NCBI RefSeq assembly: GCF_033126985.1
Contig: NZ_AP024714.1
Location: 992,001 to 1,056,000, forward strand
Direction: 5' to 3'
Length of the DNA: 64,000 nt
DNA from: Methylomarinovum caldicuralii
Lineage (GTDB): Bacteria > Pseudomonadota > Gammaproteobacteria > Methylococcales > Methylothermaceae
The position numbers and the translations under genes are program-made. The notes under the pieces are model-generated. The model saw only the letters and a list, made by a program, of their open reading frames with translations. It was not told the origin of the DNA and searched no databases. Each line of letters starts with the position of its first letter. The stretch's first letter is position 1. Shown one piece after another: positions 7,803-20,300 of this stretch.

Positions 7803-9064
7803 CAGGGCAATCGCATGAATATACCCCACGAAGATGATGGTTTAAGATTCGATGACTTGCAGCAGATTACTTGCAGATTAGAGACTTCTTCTCTGAGGAG
7901 CATGCTTTTTGTGGGAGGCACAGATGTTGGAAAAGCCCCTGGCGCTGAGCGAGGTGTTCGTATCGATTCCGGACCCGCGACAATCATCGAAGGTGACCTA
8001 CGATCTGGTGGAAGTGCTGGTGGTTGTGGTGTGTGCGGTGATCTGCGGTGCCGATACGTTGGTGGAGATTGAACTTTGGGGCAAAGAGAAGCTGGATTGG
8101 CTGCGTCGATATGTGCCTTTGCCGCATGGGATTCCGTCCCACGACACCCTAGGGAGGATTTTGGCGATGATCGATCCGGAAGCGTTCGGATCGGCCTTCC
8201 AGCGCTGGGCGGTGAGCGTGGTTCCGGCATTGGAAGGTCAGGTGATCGCCATCGACGGCAAGACCAGTCGGCGCAGCCGGTCCAAGGGGCAGGATCCCCT
8301 GCATCTGGTCAGTGCCTTTGCGGCTCAGTACCGGTTGGTGGTCGGTCAAGAGGCGGTGGCCGACAAATCCAACGAGAAGACGGCCATTCCCGCCCTGCTG
8401 GAGACCCTGGCCTTGAAAGGATGCGTGGTGACCCTCGATGCCATGGGGACCGATCCCAAGATTGCCAAGGCCATCCGTGACCGGGGGGCCGACTATGTAC
8501 TGGCGGTCAAGGACAACCAGAAAGGTCTGTCCGAATCGATCCGGGATTTCTTCCAGGCCTTTCAGGACGCGCCGGACAAAACCCCGCATCAGCAATGCGA
8601 GACGGTCGACAGGGCGCATGGTCGCCTGGAAGTGCGACGCTGCTATGTGTTCGACCAGCTCGACGGCCTGGACCGGCCCCAGCGCTGGCCGGATCTGGCC
8701 TGCTTTGCCGTGGTCGAGTCCGAACGCACCGTCGCCGGCAAAACCACCCGGGAACGGCGTTTCTACATCACCAGCCTGCCGGCCGATGCCGAACGGCTGG
8801 CCTCGGCGGTGCGCCAGCATTGGGCGGTGGAGAACCCGCTTCACTGGTGTATGGATGTCGTATTCAACGATGATCAGATGCGCCTTCGAACCCGACATGC
8901 GGCTCATAACCTGGCGCTGCTCAAACAGATGGTGCTCAATCTCTTTCGCCTCGACCACACCAAACGCCGCGGGGGTATCAAGGCAAGACGGCTCCTGGCC
9001 GCCTCCAGTGACCACTATCGGGCTCAGTTGCTTGGATGGACGTAGCGTTCATGCGATTGCCCTG
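7803..9064 (+). mobile_element. ISAs1-family insertion sequence, complete
   Basis: 1262 bases. The left end CAGGGCAATCGCATGAA (7803-7819) is repeated inverted and exact at the right end (9048-9064), giving 17-bp terminal inverted repeats. Both sides carry the same 10-base direct repeat, so it arrived by a simple transposition that is recent enough for the repeats to be unchanged. It contains one intact transposase gene and lies between parA (minus) and a TonB receptor (plus). Confidence 0.93.
7924..9045 (+). CDS. ISAs1-family DDE transposase
   Basis: 373 residues, full length for the family. The N-terminal SIPDPRQSSKVTYDL and GIPSHDTLGRIL, the first catalytic Asp in VIAIDGKTSR, the second in VVTLDAMGTD, and the late VENPLHWCMDVVFNDD with its Glu/Asp residues are all typical of the ISAs1 DDE group. 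The ATG at 7924 follows GGGAGG; an upstream TTG at 7909 is less likely. The gene appears intact, so the element may still be active. Confidence 0.95.
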   Translation: MLEKPLALSEVFVSIPDPRQSSKVTYDLVEVLVVVVCAVICGADTLVEIELWGKEKLDWLRRYVPLPHGIPSHDTLGRILAMIDPEAFGSAFQRWAVSVVPALEGQVIAIDGKTSRRSRSKGQDPLHLVSAFAAQYRLVVGQEAVADKSNEKTAIPALLETLALKGCVVTLDAMGTDPKIAKAIRDRGADYVLAVKDNQKGLSESIRDFFQAFQDAPDKTPHQQCETVDRAHGRLEVRRCYVFDQLDGLDRPQRWPDLACFAVVESERTVAGKTTRERRFYITSLPADAERLASAVRQHWAVENPLHWCMDVVFNDDQMRLRTRHAAHNLALLKQMVLNLFRLDHTKRRGGIKARRLLAASSDHYRAQLLGWT

Positions 9065-9074
9065 GCATCGCTTT
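9065..9074. repeat. Right target-site duplication of the ISAs1-family element
   Basis: GCATCGCTTT, an exact copy of 7793-7802. Confidence 0.9.
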
Positions 9075-9118
9075 GAGACAATAGGCGCGCCTGCTTGTTC
9101 ACGGAGCCTGAGGAGCGC

Positions 9119-10996
9119 ATGTTGCCCAACGTCATCGTTTTGATCGCCGCCTTGGTTTCGGCCGCCGTCCAGGCCGATGAGACCATCCGCCTGGAAGAGA
9201 TGGTCGTCCACGCTGAGGAAGCGCTGCCGCTATACGGCAGCGGTGCCAACCTGGGGACCGCTTTGGAGGGGACGCCGGGCATCGCCAATCAGTCCTTCGG
9301 GCCCAACGTGGGACGGCCGGTCATCCGCGGCCAGGGAGGCAACCGGGTGCGGCTGCTGCAGGACGGCCTGGGCGCCGGGGATCTGTCCGCCCTCAGCCCC
9401 GACCACGCCGTCGCCATCGATCCCCTCTTGGCGGGCCGCGTCGGGCTGCTGCGCGGTCCCGCCGCCCTGGCCTACGGCAGCGGGCTGCTGGGAGGCGCCG
9501 TCAACGTGGACGACGGCAGGATTCCGCAAACCCTGCCGGAAAAGCCCCTGAGCGGTGGCGCCCGCTACGGTTACACCTCCCCCGACGATGCCCACGGTGG
9601 GGCGGTGCGCCTCGATGCCGGCGCCGGCTCCTTGGGAGTGCATCTGGACGGTTCCCGGCGCCACAGCGGTGACCTGCGCACCGGACGCGGCGTGCTGGAC
9701 CATACCGGCAGCGACCGCCGCAGCGGCGGCGCCGGCCTGTCCTGGATCGGGGAGAGCGGTTTTCTGGGAGGCTCGGTCAGCCGCCTGGAGAACCACTACG
9801 GAGTGCCCAGCTTCGAGGCCGTCCCCCTCGACATCGACCTGACCCGCACCCGGCATCAGCTGCGCGCCGCCTGGTATGGCCCTGCCGCCGGGGTGGAGGC
9901 CCTGGATCTGGCCTTTGCCCACAACGACTACCGCCACGTGGAAATCGAATCCGGCCAGCGCGGCAGCCGCTGGACCCGGCGCAGCTACGAAGGCCGGGTG
10001 GTGCTGCGCCATCTGCCGGTGGCCGGGATGGCCGGTCAGGTGGGGTTCCACAGCCGCCACGGCAAGGTGGCCGCCATCGGGGAGGAGGCCATCGTGCCCC
10101 GCACCAAGACCGCCAGCTAAGCCGGCTTTGTGGTGGAGCGCTGGGAGAAGGGGCCGTTTGCCGCCGGCGGCGCGCTGCGGCTGGAATGGCAGCGGCTCCA
10201 GGCCCAGGGCCGTGCCCCCCGGCGGGATTTCCTCCCCAGTGGCGCCCTGGAGGCGGTTTGGCGGCCTGATGACAACCAAAGCCTCTCCCTGGCCTACACC
10301 GCCACCGCCCGCGCCCCCTCGCCCGAGGAGCGCTATGCCTTCGGCGTCCATGCCGCCACCCAGCGTTTCGAGATCGGTGCGCCCGGTCTGAAGCCGGAGC
10401 GTTCCCACCAACTGGAACTGGGTTACCGTTTCCGCAGCGCCCGGCTCGAGGCGGACCTCACCCTGTTCCACCACTGGGTACGGGATTACGTTTTCTTCCG
10501 CGCCACCGGCGGTTCCGATCCGGAGTCGGGGTTGCCGGTCTTCGCCGCCGCCCAGGAGGATGCGGTGTTCCGGGGGCTCGAGGCCAGCGTCCGGCTCAAC
10601 CTGCTGGCCCTTGACCAGGGCGATCTGGATCTGACCCTGTTCGGCGACCGGGTCCGGGGACGGCTGTCCCAAGGTGGGGACGTGCCCCGGATGCCGCCGC
10701 TGCGCTACGGTATGGAACTGGGCCTCTACCGCGCTGACGGCAGCCTCGCCCTGCGCCTGACCCGGGCCGAGGCCCAGGACCACCCGGGCCGTCTCGAAGT
10801 GCCCACTCCCGCTTATCTGAGACTGGACGTGGGCGGCGAGTACCGTCTGGCGCTGGGGGAGGGCCGCGGTCTGACCCTGTTCGCCCGGGGCACCAACCTG
10901 CTGGACCAGACCATCCGCAGCGCCACCTCCCCCCTGCGCACCATCGCCCCGGAAGCGGGCCGCGGGGCGGAGGCGGGATTCCGCCTGGAATTTTAG
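9119..10996 (+). pseudogene. TonB-dependent outer-membrane receptor (ZnuD-like), interrupted by an in-frame TAA
   Basis: The frame reads from an ATG at 9119 (AGGAG just upstream, signal peptide MLPNVIVLIAALVSAAVQA) through a plug domain (GRPVIRGQGGNRVRLLQDG, then LSALSPDHAVAIDP) and a beta-barrel to a C-terminal Phe (AGFRLEF). The plug wording matches the ZnuD-type zinc/heme receptor group. A single TAA at 10118-10120 breaks the barrel in the middle (KTAS-stop-AGFVVERW); the same frame continues without a shift to 10996. Alignment to other receptors suggests one base change in an otherwise full-length gene of ~625 codons. The product would be a truncated, non-inserting receptor, unless the base is a sequencing error. 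The IS element removed all but ~45 bases of its upstream region. Confidence 0.85.
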
Positions 10997-11003
10997 CGGT
11001 GGA

Positions 11004-13851
<2,848 letters not shown>

Positions 13852-13855
<4 letters not shown>

Positions 13856-14310
13856 AAGATGACCATGCCCGCTTTCAGCTCTATGCCCAGGAATGCCAAC
13901 GCCATTTGCAGCTGCTGCAGCGCAACATAGAACGTTTGGCTCCCCATCTGCCGCTGACGGCGGAGACGGTGGCGACCCTGGTCGAAACCGACGAGGGCTT
14001 GTGGATTCTCGACCAGATTGCTTACCGCTACCTCAAGTTGCAGGACACCTTGGGCAAACTGGTGCGCGCCTTTTTCGCCCTCAAGGGGGAAGCCGTGGAA
14101 CGGATGACGATGATCGATTTGATCAACCTGGCGGAAAAGCTGGGTTATCCTGTGGACGAAGCGCTGTGGATGCGCCTGCGTGCCTTGCGTAACGAAATCA
14201 CGCACGAGTATCCCGGCAGCCATGGCGAAGTTGCCGAGGCGGTGAATAAATTGGTGCAGTTTTTGCCGACGCTGCAGGCACTTCTGGTGAAACTGCAGCA
14301 GGCCGCATGA
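13852..14310 (+). CDS. hepT: HEPN-domain RNase, HepT-like toxin
   Basis: 152 residues, all-helical in appearance. Near residue 110 it carries RNEITHEY, a perfect RX4HXY motif: Arg and His are the HEPN RNase residues and the Tyr is the site AMPylated by MntA in studied HepT proteins. Start is GTG at 13852, overlapping the mntA stop by 4 bases; its own stop overlaps the following CARF nuclease start by 4 bases. Likely target is RNA (tRNA or mRNA); not determinable from sequence. Confidence 0.87.
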
Positions 14311-15443
14311 GCCGCCACGTCTGCCTGGTGTCCGATCAGGCGGTCCCCAACATCACCCCGGTGCTGGATCCGGACACCCGCCCCGCTGCGGTCACGCTGG
14401 TGGTGGCGCCGGAAATGGAACGGCAGGCACGCTGGCTCAAAAAGGTGCTGCGCGAGGCCTGCGGTGTTCCAGTGGAGCGGTGGCCGGTGGCCGATGCCTG
14501 GGATGCGGAGCATCTGCTGGGGCGTTTCATGGAATTGCTGGAGGCCCATGACGACCTGATCCTCAACGCCACCTGCGGCACCCGTCCCATGAGCATCGCC
14601 GCCTTCGAAGCCTTCCGCGCTTACGAGCGGCCGGTCTTCTACGTCCATCCCTTCACCGACGAGCTGTTCTGGCTCCACCCCCACGACCGTCCCCGCCATC
14701 AGCTGGCCGACCGCATCAAGCTGCGCCATTTTCTCCTGGCCTGCGGGGCCGAGATCAAGGCCAGTGCCGACATCCGCATTCCGCCGGCCTACCGGGAACT
14801 GACCGCCTACCTGGTGCTCAGGGTCGAAGACTTTGCCGGCGCCCTGCGGGTGCTCAACTGGTATGCCGCCAGTGCGCGGGAGACGCTCGAATCCGAGCCG
14901 ATCCGTTCCGAATACCTGCACCGCCCCGAGTTCCTGGAACTGCTGAACCGCTTCCAGGCCGTCGACGCGCTGCGGATTCGCCACGGCCGCCTGGTGTTTC
15001 CCGATGAAAACGCCCGCTTCTTCGTCAACGGCGGCTGGCTCGAAGAACACGTCTTCAGCCAGGTGCAGCAGCTGCGCCGGCGGCTGCCGCTGATCCAGGA
15101 CCTGGCCCGCAACCTGCTGATCGCCCGCGACACCGGCCACGGCGAGGTGGAGAACGAGCTCGACGTGGTGTTTCTGGCCAACAACCACCTCTACCTGATC
15201 GAGTGCAAGACCCGCCATTTCCATCCCGAGGAGGCCGACGAGAACGGTCCCGGCGCCGAGGCCATCTACAAGCTCGATACCCTCAAGGAAGTCCTCGGCG
15301 GTCTCCACGGCCGGGGCATCCTGGTGTCCTACCTGCCGCTGGCGGAACCGGACCGGCGCCGGGCCGCCGATCTGGGCATCCGCGTCTGCGAGGGGCGTCA
15401 GATCCAGGATCTGCCCCACATTTTCCGCGAGTGGATCATCTAA
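14307..15443 (+). CDS. CARF-PD-(D/E)XK nuclease, Card1/Can2-like (DUF1887 family)
   Basis: 378 residues, the usual size of Card1/Can2. The N-terminal half is a CARF fold: a beta strand HVCLVSDQAVPNITPVL, then ILNATCGTRPMSIAAF (about 89-104), the ligand-binding loop family motif. The C-terminal half has a wing-like linker followed by ENELDVVFLANNHLYLIECKT (split here: ENELDVVF at about 284-291 and YLIECKT at about 297-303), the ExD...ExK core of a PD-(D/E)XK nuclease. Studied relatives bind cyclic tetra-adenylate made by type III CRISPR Cas10 and then cut ssRNA/ssDNA or nick dsDNA. No array or cas gene lies in this window, and the gene is fourth in a leuS-mntA-hepT chain with an ATGA overlap. 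It converges on the patatin gene, overlapping by 8 bases. Confidence 0.85.
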   Translation: MSRHVCLVSDQAVPNITPVLDPDTRPAAVTLVVAPEMERQARWLKKVLREACGVPVERWPVADAWDAEHLLGRFMELLEAHDDLILNATCGTRPMSIAAFEAFRAYERPVFYVHPFTDELFWLHPHDRPRHQLADRIKLRHFLLACGAEIKASADIRIPPAYRELTAYLVLRVEDFAGALRVLNWYAASARETLESEPIRSEYLHRPEFLELLNRFQAVDALRIRHGRLVFPDENARFFVNGGWLEEHVFSQVQQLRRRLPLIQDLARNLLIARDTGHGEVENELDVVFLANNHLYLIECKTRHFHPEEADENGPGAEAIYKLDTLKEVLGGLHGRGILVSYLPLAEPDRRRAADLGIRVCEGRQIQDLPHIFREWII

Positions 15444-17169
15444 GACGCCCGCAGCGGAGATAAAGCGGATTGAGCCAGCGCAGGTAGGCCTTGACCAGGA
15501 CCGCGCCCGCCAGCGGCAGCGCGGCCCGCAGGAGAAAGCGGCGGACGTTCTGGTAGCCGTTCAGGGGGGTGCGGGCAATCCGCTTGATTCGTCGGACGAA
15601 GGCGGCGATCTCCGGCGCTCTGGCGCAACCCAGCCGCCAGCCGAGCCAGTCGAGGATCACGATGACTGCAATCCCCGCGATGGCGCTGACCGGAATGCTG
15701 GCCGCGGCGATCCAGTCGCGCAGGGGGATCCACGCCCACGCCAGCGTCAGTGCCGGTGCGCCGAGGGCGGGAACGAGCATGCGCTTGTCCAGCAGCAGAA
15801 TCTTGCCGACGTTGTGGCGTCCGATCCGCAGCAGTTTCAGGAGACGGGGGGAGGGGGCGCGCAGCCCGGGTTGAATCTGCAGAAAGGGCCAGGCGCCCGG
15901 TTGGGACCCGTTTTGCCCAAACCGGTGCGGGATTTCCGCGTTGGCGATTTGGTAACCGTCGCACATCAGTGCGCAGGCCTCGGTGTCGTGGAAGGCGTCA
16001 AGATCGGTGCGGATTTCCGCCAGACAGGCCTGGACTCCGGGGGCGACGCCGAACGCCTCGGTCGTCGGCGGGGACACCCGCTCGGGATACGGCTCGCCGT
16101 TCCAGTTGATCCAGGCAATCTCCCGTTTTCCCAACCCCTTGCGCAGATGCAGGAACGCGACCCGGTCGCGCCCGTGGACTTCGATCAGCCGGTGCAGGCT
16201 TTCGTAACGCACCTGGTCCTGCAGCACGCTGCCGCTGCGGGCCAGCACACCGAGCCGTCCGGTTTCCGGGCAGGGCTCGAAATCCAGCTGTCCGGAAGCG
16301 TCACTGACGATGAAGCGGGTGCAGGCTTCCGCCAGCAGCGCGTCGATTCCCTGATTGTCGTGGACGCCGCCATCGACCAGAGAGACGCAGATGGGATCCT
16401 CGCCGTCGCGGTAAAGCCCCTCGATGACGACGGGCGGAAAGACCCCCGGCACGGCGGCCGAGGCAGCGACCGCCTTCGCCAGCGGAAAGTCCCGCAGCCG
16501 CGGATCGGCGGCCTGGAAATAATCGAAGGGGCGGCGCAGCCGGACCGGAACGCTGTCGATCTCGTCGAAACAGGTCCGCCCGTGTTGATAGGAGACCGGC
16601 TCCCCCATGGTCCGGGCGGTGAACTGCCAGTCCCGGCCGGTGTTGAGGCTGGTGGCGTTGAGGATCAACACCGGCACTTTGTGGCGGCGGCTGTCGTTGT
16701 TGCGATAGGGATGGAAACCGGGCTCTCCGGGTGGGAAGATGCGCAGTTCCCGCATCGTCACCGGCGTCTCCCTGCCCAGGGCCGGACGGTACAGCAGCTG
16801 GTCGTACACCTCGGCGATGCGGTCGCTGAGGGAGTAGTCGCGCCGGTACAGGCGCCAGTTGGCCCGGAGGTCCGCCAGGGCCAGCAGGCGGATATTCTTC
16901 TGGGCGGCCGCGCGAAACTGTTCGCTGAGCGTGTGGACCAGATCGACATAATCGGCATCGGTGATCTCGGTATCCTTCCTGCTCTCCAGGAGGCGTTTGA
17001 GATGGATGTAGTACAGCGCGGCGATGATGGCGCCGCCGGAGACCGCGCTGATGGTTTCGATGCGGGGCAGCAGGCCGCATTCGGCCAGTTGCGCCAAGAC
17101 CCCCAGATGAAAGAAGGAAGCCCGCAGACCGCCGCCGGAAAGCGCCAGTCCCAGTTTGTCGGTGCTCAT
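15436..17169 (-). CDS. Patatin-like phospholipase with C-terminal membrane segments
   Basis: 577 residues. The oxyanion loop SGGGLRASFFHLGVL lies at residues 10-24, the nucleophile Ser in ISAVSGGAI (about 41-49) and the catalytic Asp in LVDGGVHDN near residue 267, giving the Ser-Asp dyad of patatin/cPLA2 lipases. The nucleophile elbow reads AVSGG rather than GxSxG, as in part of the family. The last ~120 residues hold two or three hydrophobic stretches (around 465-510 and 545-565), so the enzyme is probably tethered to the inner membrane. It faces away from recC and converges on the CARF nuclease gene. Patatins act as CBASS effectors elsewhere, but no cyclic-nucleotide synthase is seen here. 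Confidence 0.85.
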   Translation of the reverse strand: MSTDKLGLALSGGGLRASFFHLGVLAQLAECGLLPRIETISAVSGGAIIAALYYIHLKRLLESRKDTEITDADYVDLVHTLSEQFRAAAQKNIRLLALADLRANWRLYRRDYSLSDRIAEVYDQLLYRPALGRETPVTMRELRIFPPGEPGFHPYRNNDSRRHKVPVLILNATSLNTGRDWQFTARTMGEPVSYQHGRTCFDEIDSVPVRLRRPFDYFQAADPRLRDFPLAKAVAASAAVPGVFPPVVIEGLYRDGEDPICVSLVDGGVHDNQGIDALLAEACTRFIVSDASGQLDFEPCPETGRLGVLARSGSVLQDQVRYESLHRLIEVHGRDRVAFLHLRKGLGKREIAWINWNGEPYPERVSPPTTEAFGVAPGVQACLAEIRTDLDAFHDTEACALMCDGYQIANAEIPHRFGQNGSQPGAWPFLQIQPGLRAPSPRLLKLLRIGRHNVGKILLLDKRMLVPALGAPALTLAWAWIPLRDWIAAASIPVSAIAGIAVIVILDWLGWRLGCARAPEIAAFVRRIKRIARTPLNGYQNVRRFLLRAALPLAGAVLVKAYLRWLNPLYLRCGRLR

Positions 17170-17216
17170 CTACCGTTCTCCTCTTGATCGTTTCGGTTTG
17201 TGGATTGTGCCCATGG

Positions 17217-17234
17217 TTTGCTTTCGAAAGCAAA
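17217..17234. promoter_or_regulatory. 18-bp perfect palindrome between patatin gene and recC
   Basis: TTTGCTTTCGAAAGCAAA is a contiguous perfect palindrome, 48 bases before the patatin start and 8 bases before the candidate recC -35. Its position between two divergent genes suits a shared operator. It could also be a transcribed hairpin. Confidence 0.45.
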
Positions 17235-17241
17235 TAACCGG

Positions 17242-17270
17242 TTGGCGCCGGGGGCGATTTGGGCTAACCT
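17242..17270 (+). promoter_or_regulatory. Candidate recC promoter
   Basis: TTGGCG (17242-17247), a 17-base spacer, TAACCT (17265-17270). The GTG start of recC lies 36 bases downstream. Match to sigma70 consensus is moderate and the spacing ideal. Confidence 0.4.
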
Positions 17271-17306
17271 TTACAGCTGTCTTCCCTGCAGCGCCACGAA
17301 AACCGG

Positions 17307-20300
17307 GTGTTCGCCCTTCACACCGCCAACCGCACCGAGGACCTGTTCCGCCAGCTGGTCGTGGTCCTGGAGCACTACGAATACGGGCCGTTCGACCCGA
17401 TTCACTTTCTGATCCAGGGCCGGGGCATGGAGCGCTGGCTGCAGATGCAGCTGGCCTGTCAGTGGGGGGCCGCCGCCCGGATCTGTTTCGACTTCCCCCA
17501 GCGCTTTTTCGCCGAGCTGGCCCAGCGCCTGGGGCTGCGCCTCAACGACGCCGCCTTCGAGCGCAGCCGTCTGGGCTGGCTCATCGACGCCCTGCTGGCG
17601 CGGGATGAATTCCAGCGCGACCCGCTGCTCGAACGCTACCTGGCCGGTCCCGGCCCGCGCCTGCGCCGTTTCCAGCTCGCCCGTCAGCTGGCCCAGCTGT
17701 TCGACCAGTACCAGATCCAGCGCCGTGACTGGCTGGCGGCCTGGGCTCGGGGGGAGGCGAGCGGCGAGAAGGGCATGGATCCCGCCATGGAGCGCTGGCA
17801 GGCGAACCTGTGGCGCCTGCTCTACGCCCGCCTGGGCGGCCACCGCGGGGAGCTGTGGCAAGCCCTGCTCGACGCCCTGAAGCGGCCGCCTGCGGCCGTC
17901 GCCTTTCCGCCTTCCGTCCATCTTTTCGGCATCAGTTTTCTGCCGCCCTTGATGATAGAGGTGCTGGCGGCGCTTGCCGACCACAGCGACGTGCACCTGT
18001 ATCTGCTCACCCCCACCGAGGGTTACTGGGCCGATCTGCCTGGCAAGCGCCGCCAGGCCCTGGAGCGGATCGAAGGGGAGGCGCTCCCCGGCCACCATCC
18101 GCTGCTGGTGGCGCTGGGCCGCCGCGGGGCCCAGTTCCAACGCCTGACCCTCGACTGCCTGGAGCCGGCGCTGGAGTCCAGCTGTTTCTTCCGCCACAGC
18201 TCCCCGGCGACCCTGTTGCAGCACCTCCAGAACGACCTGGCCGACGGGCAGCTGTCGGCCCCGCCCGGGAAATTGCCCGTGGGGATGGAACTGCACCGCT
18301 GCCACACCCCCTTGCGGGAGGTGGAGGTGGCGCGCGACCGCATCCTCGCCGCCCTGGCCGGCGACCCCTCGCTGCGCTTGGAGGAGATCGCGGTGATGGC
18401 GCCTGACATCGGCGTCTATCAGGCGTATCTGGAGGCTGTCTTCGCCGATCTGCCCCATCACATCGCCGACCGCAGCCTGGGACAGCGCAACCCCCTGCTG
18501 GAAGTGCTGGCCGAGGCCCTGGGGCTGCTGGCCGGCCGTTTCGAATGGGAGGCGGTGCTGGAACTGCTGGGCCGGCCGCCGGTGCGGGAGCGCTTCGGCC
18601 TCAGCGCCGCCCAGCTGCCGGTGCTGGAAAACTGGGTGCGCGGTTGCGCCATCCGCTGGGGCCTGGACGGCGCGCAGCGCCAGGCTCTGGGGCTGCCCGC
18701 GGAAGAGTACAACAGCTGGCGCCTGGGGGTGGACCGGATGCTGCTGGGGTGGATGGCGGATCTGGATGCCGAATGGCACGACGTGGTGCCGTTCCCGGAA
18801 GTGGAAGGGCAGGCCGGCGAGGCGCTGTTGCGGCTGGCCGATTTCGTCCAGACCCTACAGCGCTGGTGGCGGCGCTGGCAGACGCCGCGGACGCTGGCTG
18901 AATGGGGGGAGCAGCTGTTCGCGTTCAGCCACGAGCTGTTGGCCGACACCCCGGAAACCTGCGCCGCCCGCCAGGCGCTGGCGGACCTGCTCGACACCCT
19001 GCCGCCGGCCGAGGACTATCCCCAGGCCGTGGATCTGACGGTGATGCTGGACTGGCTGCGCTCCCGGGTGGAGGAATCGGTCAGCGACGATTTTCTCAGC
19101 GGCGGCGTCACCTGCTGCACCCTGCTGCCGATGCGGGTGGTGCCGTTCCGTCTCACCGTCATCCTGGGACTGGACGACGGCACTTTCCCGCGCCGCGAGG
19201 TCCAGCCTGCCTTCGACCTCATCGCCGCCCACCCCCGCCTGGGGGACCGGGACGTGCGCCTGGAACAGCGCTATCAGTTCCTGGAAGTGCTGCTCTCCAC
19301 CCGCGAGCGCCTGGTCCTGACCTGTCAGGGGCTGACGCCGGAGAAGAACGAGGTCCGTCCGCCCGCCCAGGTGGTGGTGGAGCTGGGCGACGTTCTCAGC
19401 CGTTACGGTATCGAGGAACAGGACTGGATTTTCGACCATCCTTCCCATCCTTTCCACCCGGATTACTTCCGCCCCGAAAGCGCTTTTTCCGTCCCCGATC
19501 CGGCCCGCTATCCCGTCGCCCGCGCCCTGTTGACGGCGGGGGAGGCCGCAGCCCTGTGGCCGGCCGATTTCGCGCTGGACGAGCCGGCGCCGGTCCGGAT
19601 CGAAGTGGCCGACCTGCTCGATTTCCACCGCGACCCCCAGGACTGGTTCTGCCGCCAGCGTCTGCAACTGGCGGCGCTGAGCCGCGACCGGCTGCCCGAT
19701 CCGCGCGAGCCTTTCGAGGTGGATGGCCTGGAAAGCTGGCGCATGCGCTGCCGCATCCTGGCGGCATTGGCGGCGGGCGAGGCGATTGCGCCGCTGTTGC
19801 GTCAGGCCCAGCTGGCCGGGGAATGGCCCCAGGGGGAGGCCGGCCGCCAGTGTTTCGCCCGCGAGCAGGCCGTGGCCGAGCAGCTCCATCGCAAGGCGGA
19901 GGATCTGCGCCGGGAGCTGGGGGCTGTGTGCGATGCCGGTTGGCGCCAGTGGGAACTGGCCGGGGTGACGCTCGAAGGCCGGGTCGATCACCTGCACGAA
20001 GGCGGACTGCTGATCGTGGAGGCGGGCAAGCTGAAGGGCAAATACCTGTTCGACGCCTGGCTGCGCCATCTGCTGGCCCAGTCGCTGGGACCGTGGCCCA
20101 CCTGGCTGGTGGCGCTGGAGGACGACAACAAGCGCAAGGCGGAGAAGATCAAGGTCTGTCGTTTCGATCCGGTTCCCGACTGGGAAGCGCGCCTGAGCGT
20201 GTGGGTGCGCCACTTCCGCGATCACTGGAACCGGCCCTCGCCTTGGGTGCCGCAGTGGGGTTGCCACTGGCTGCGCCGCGCCGCCAGGGGCGACGAAGCG

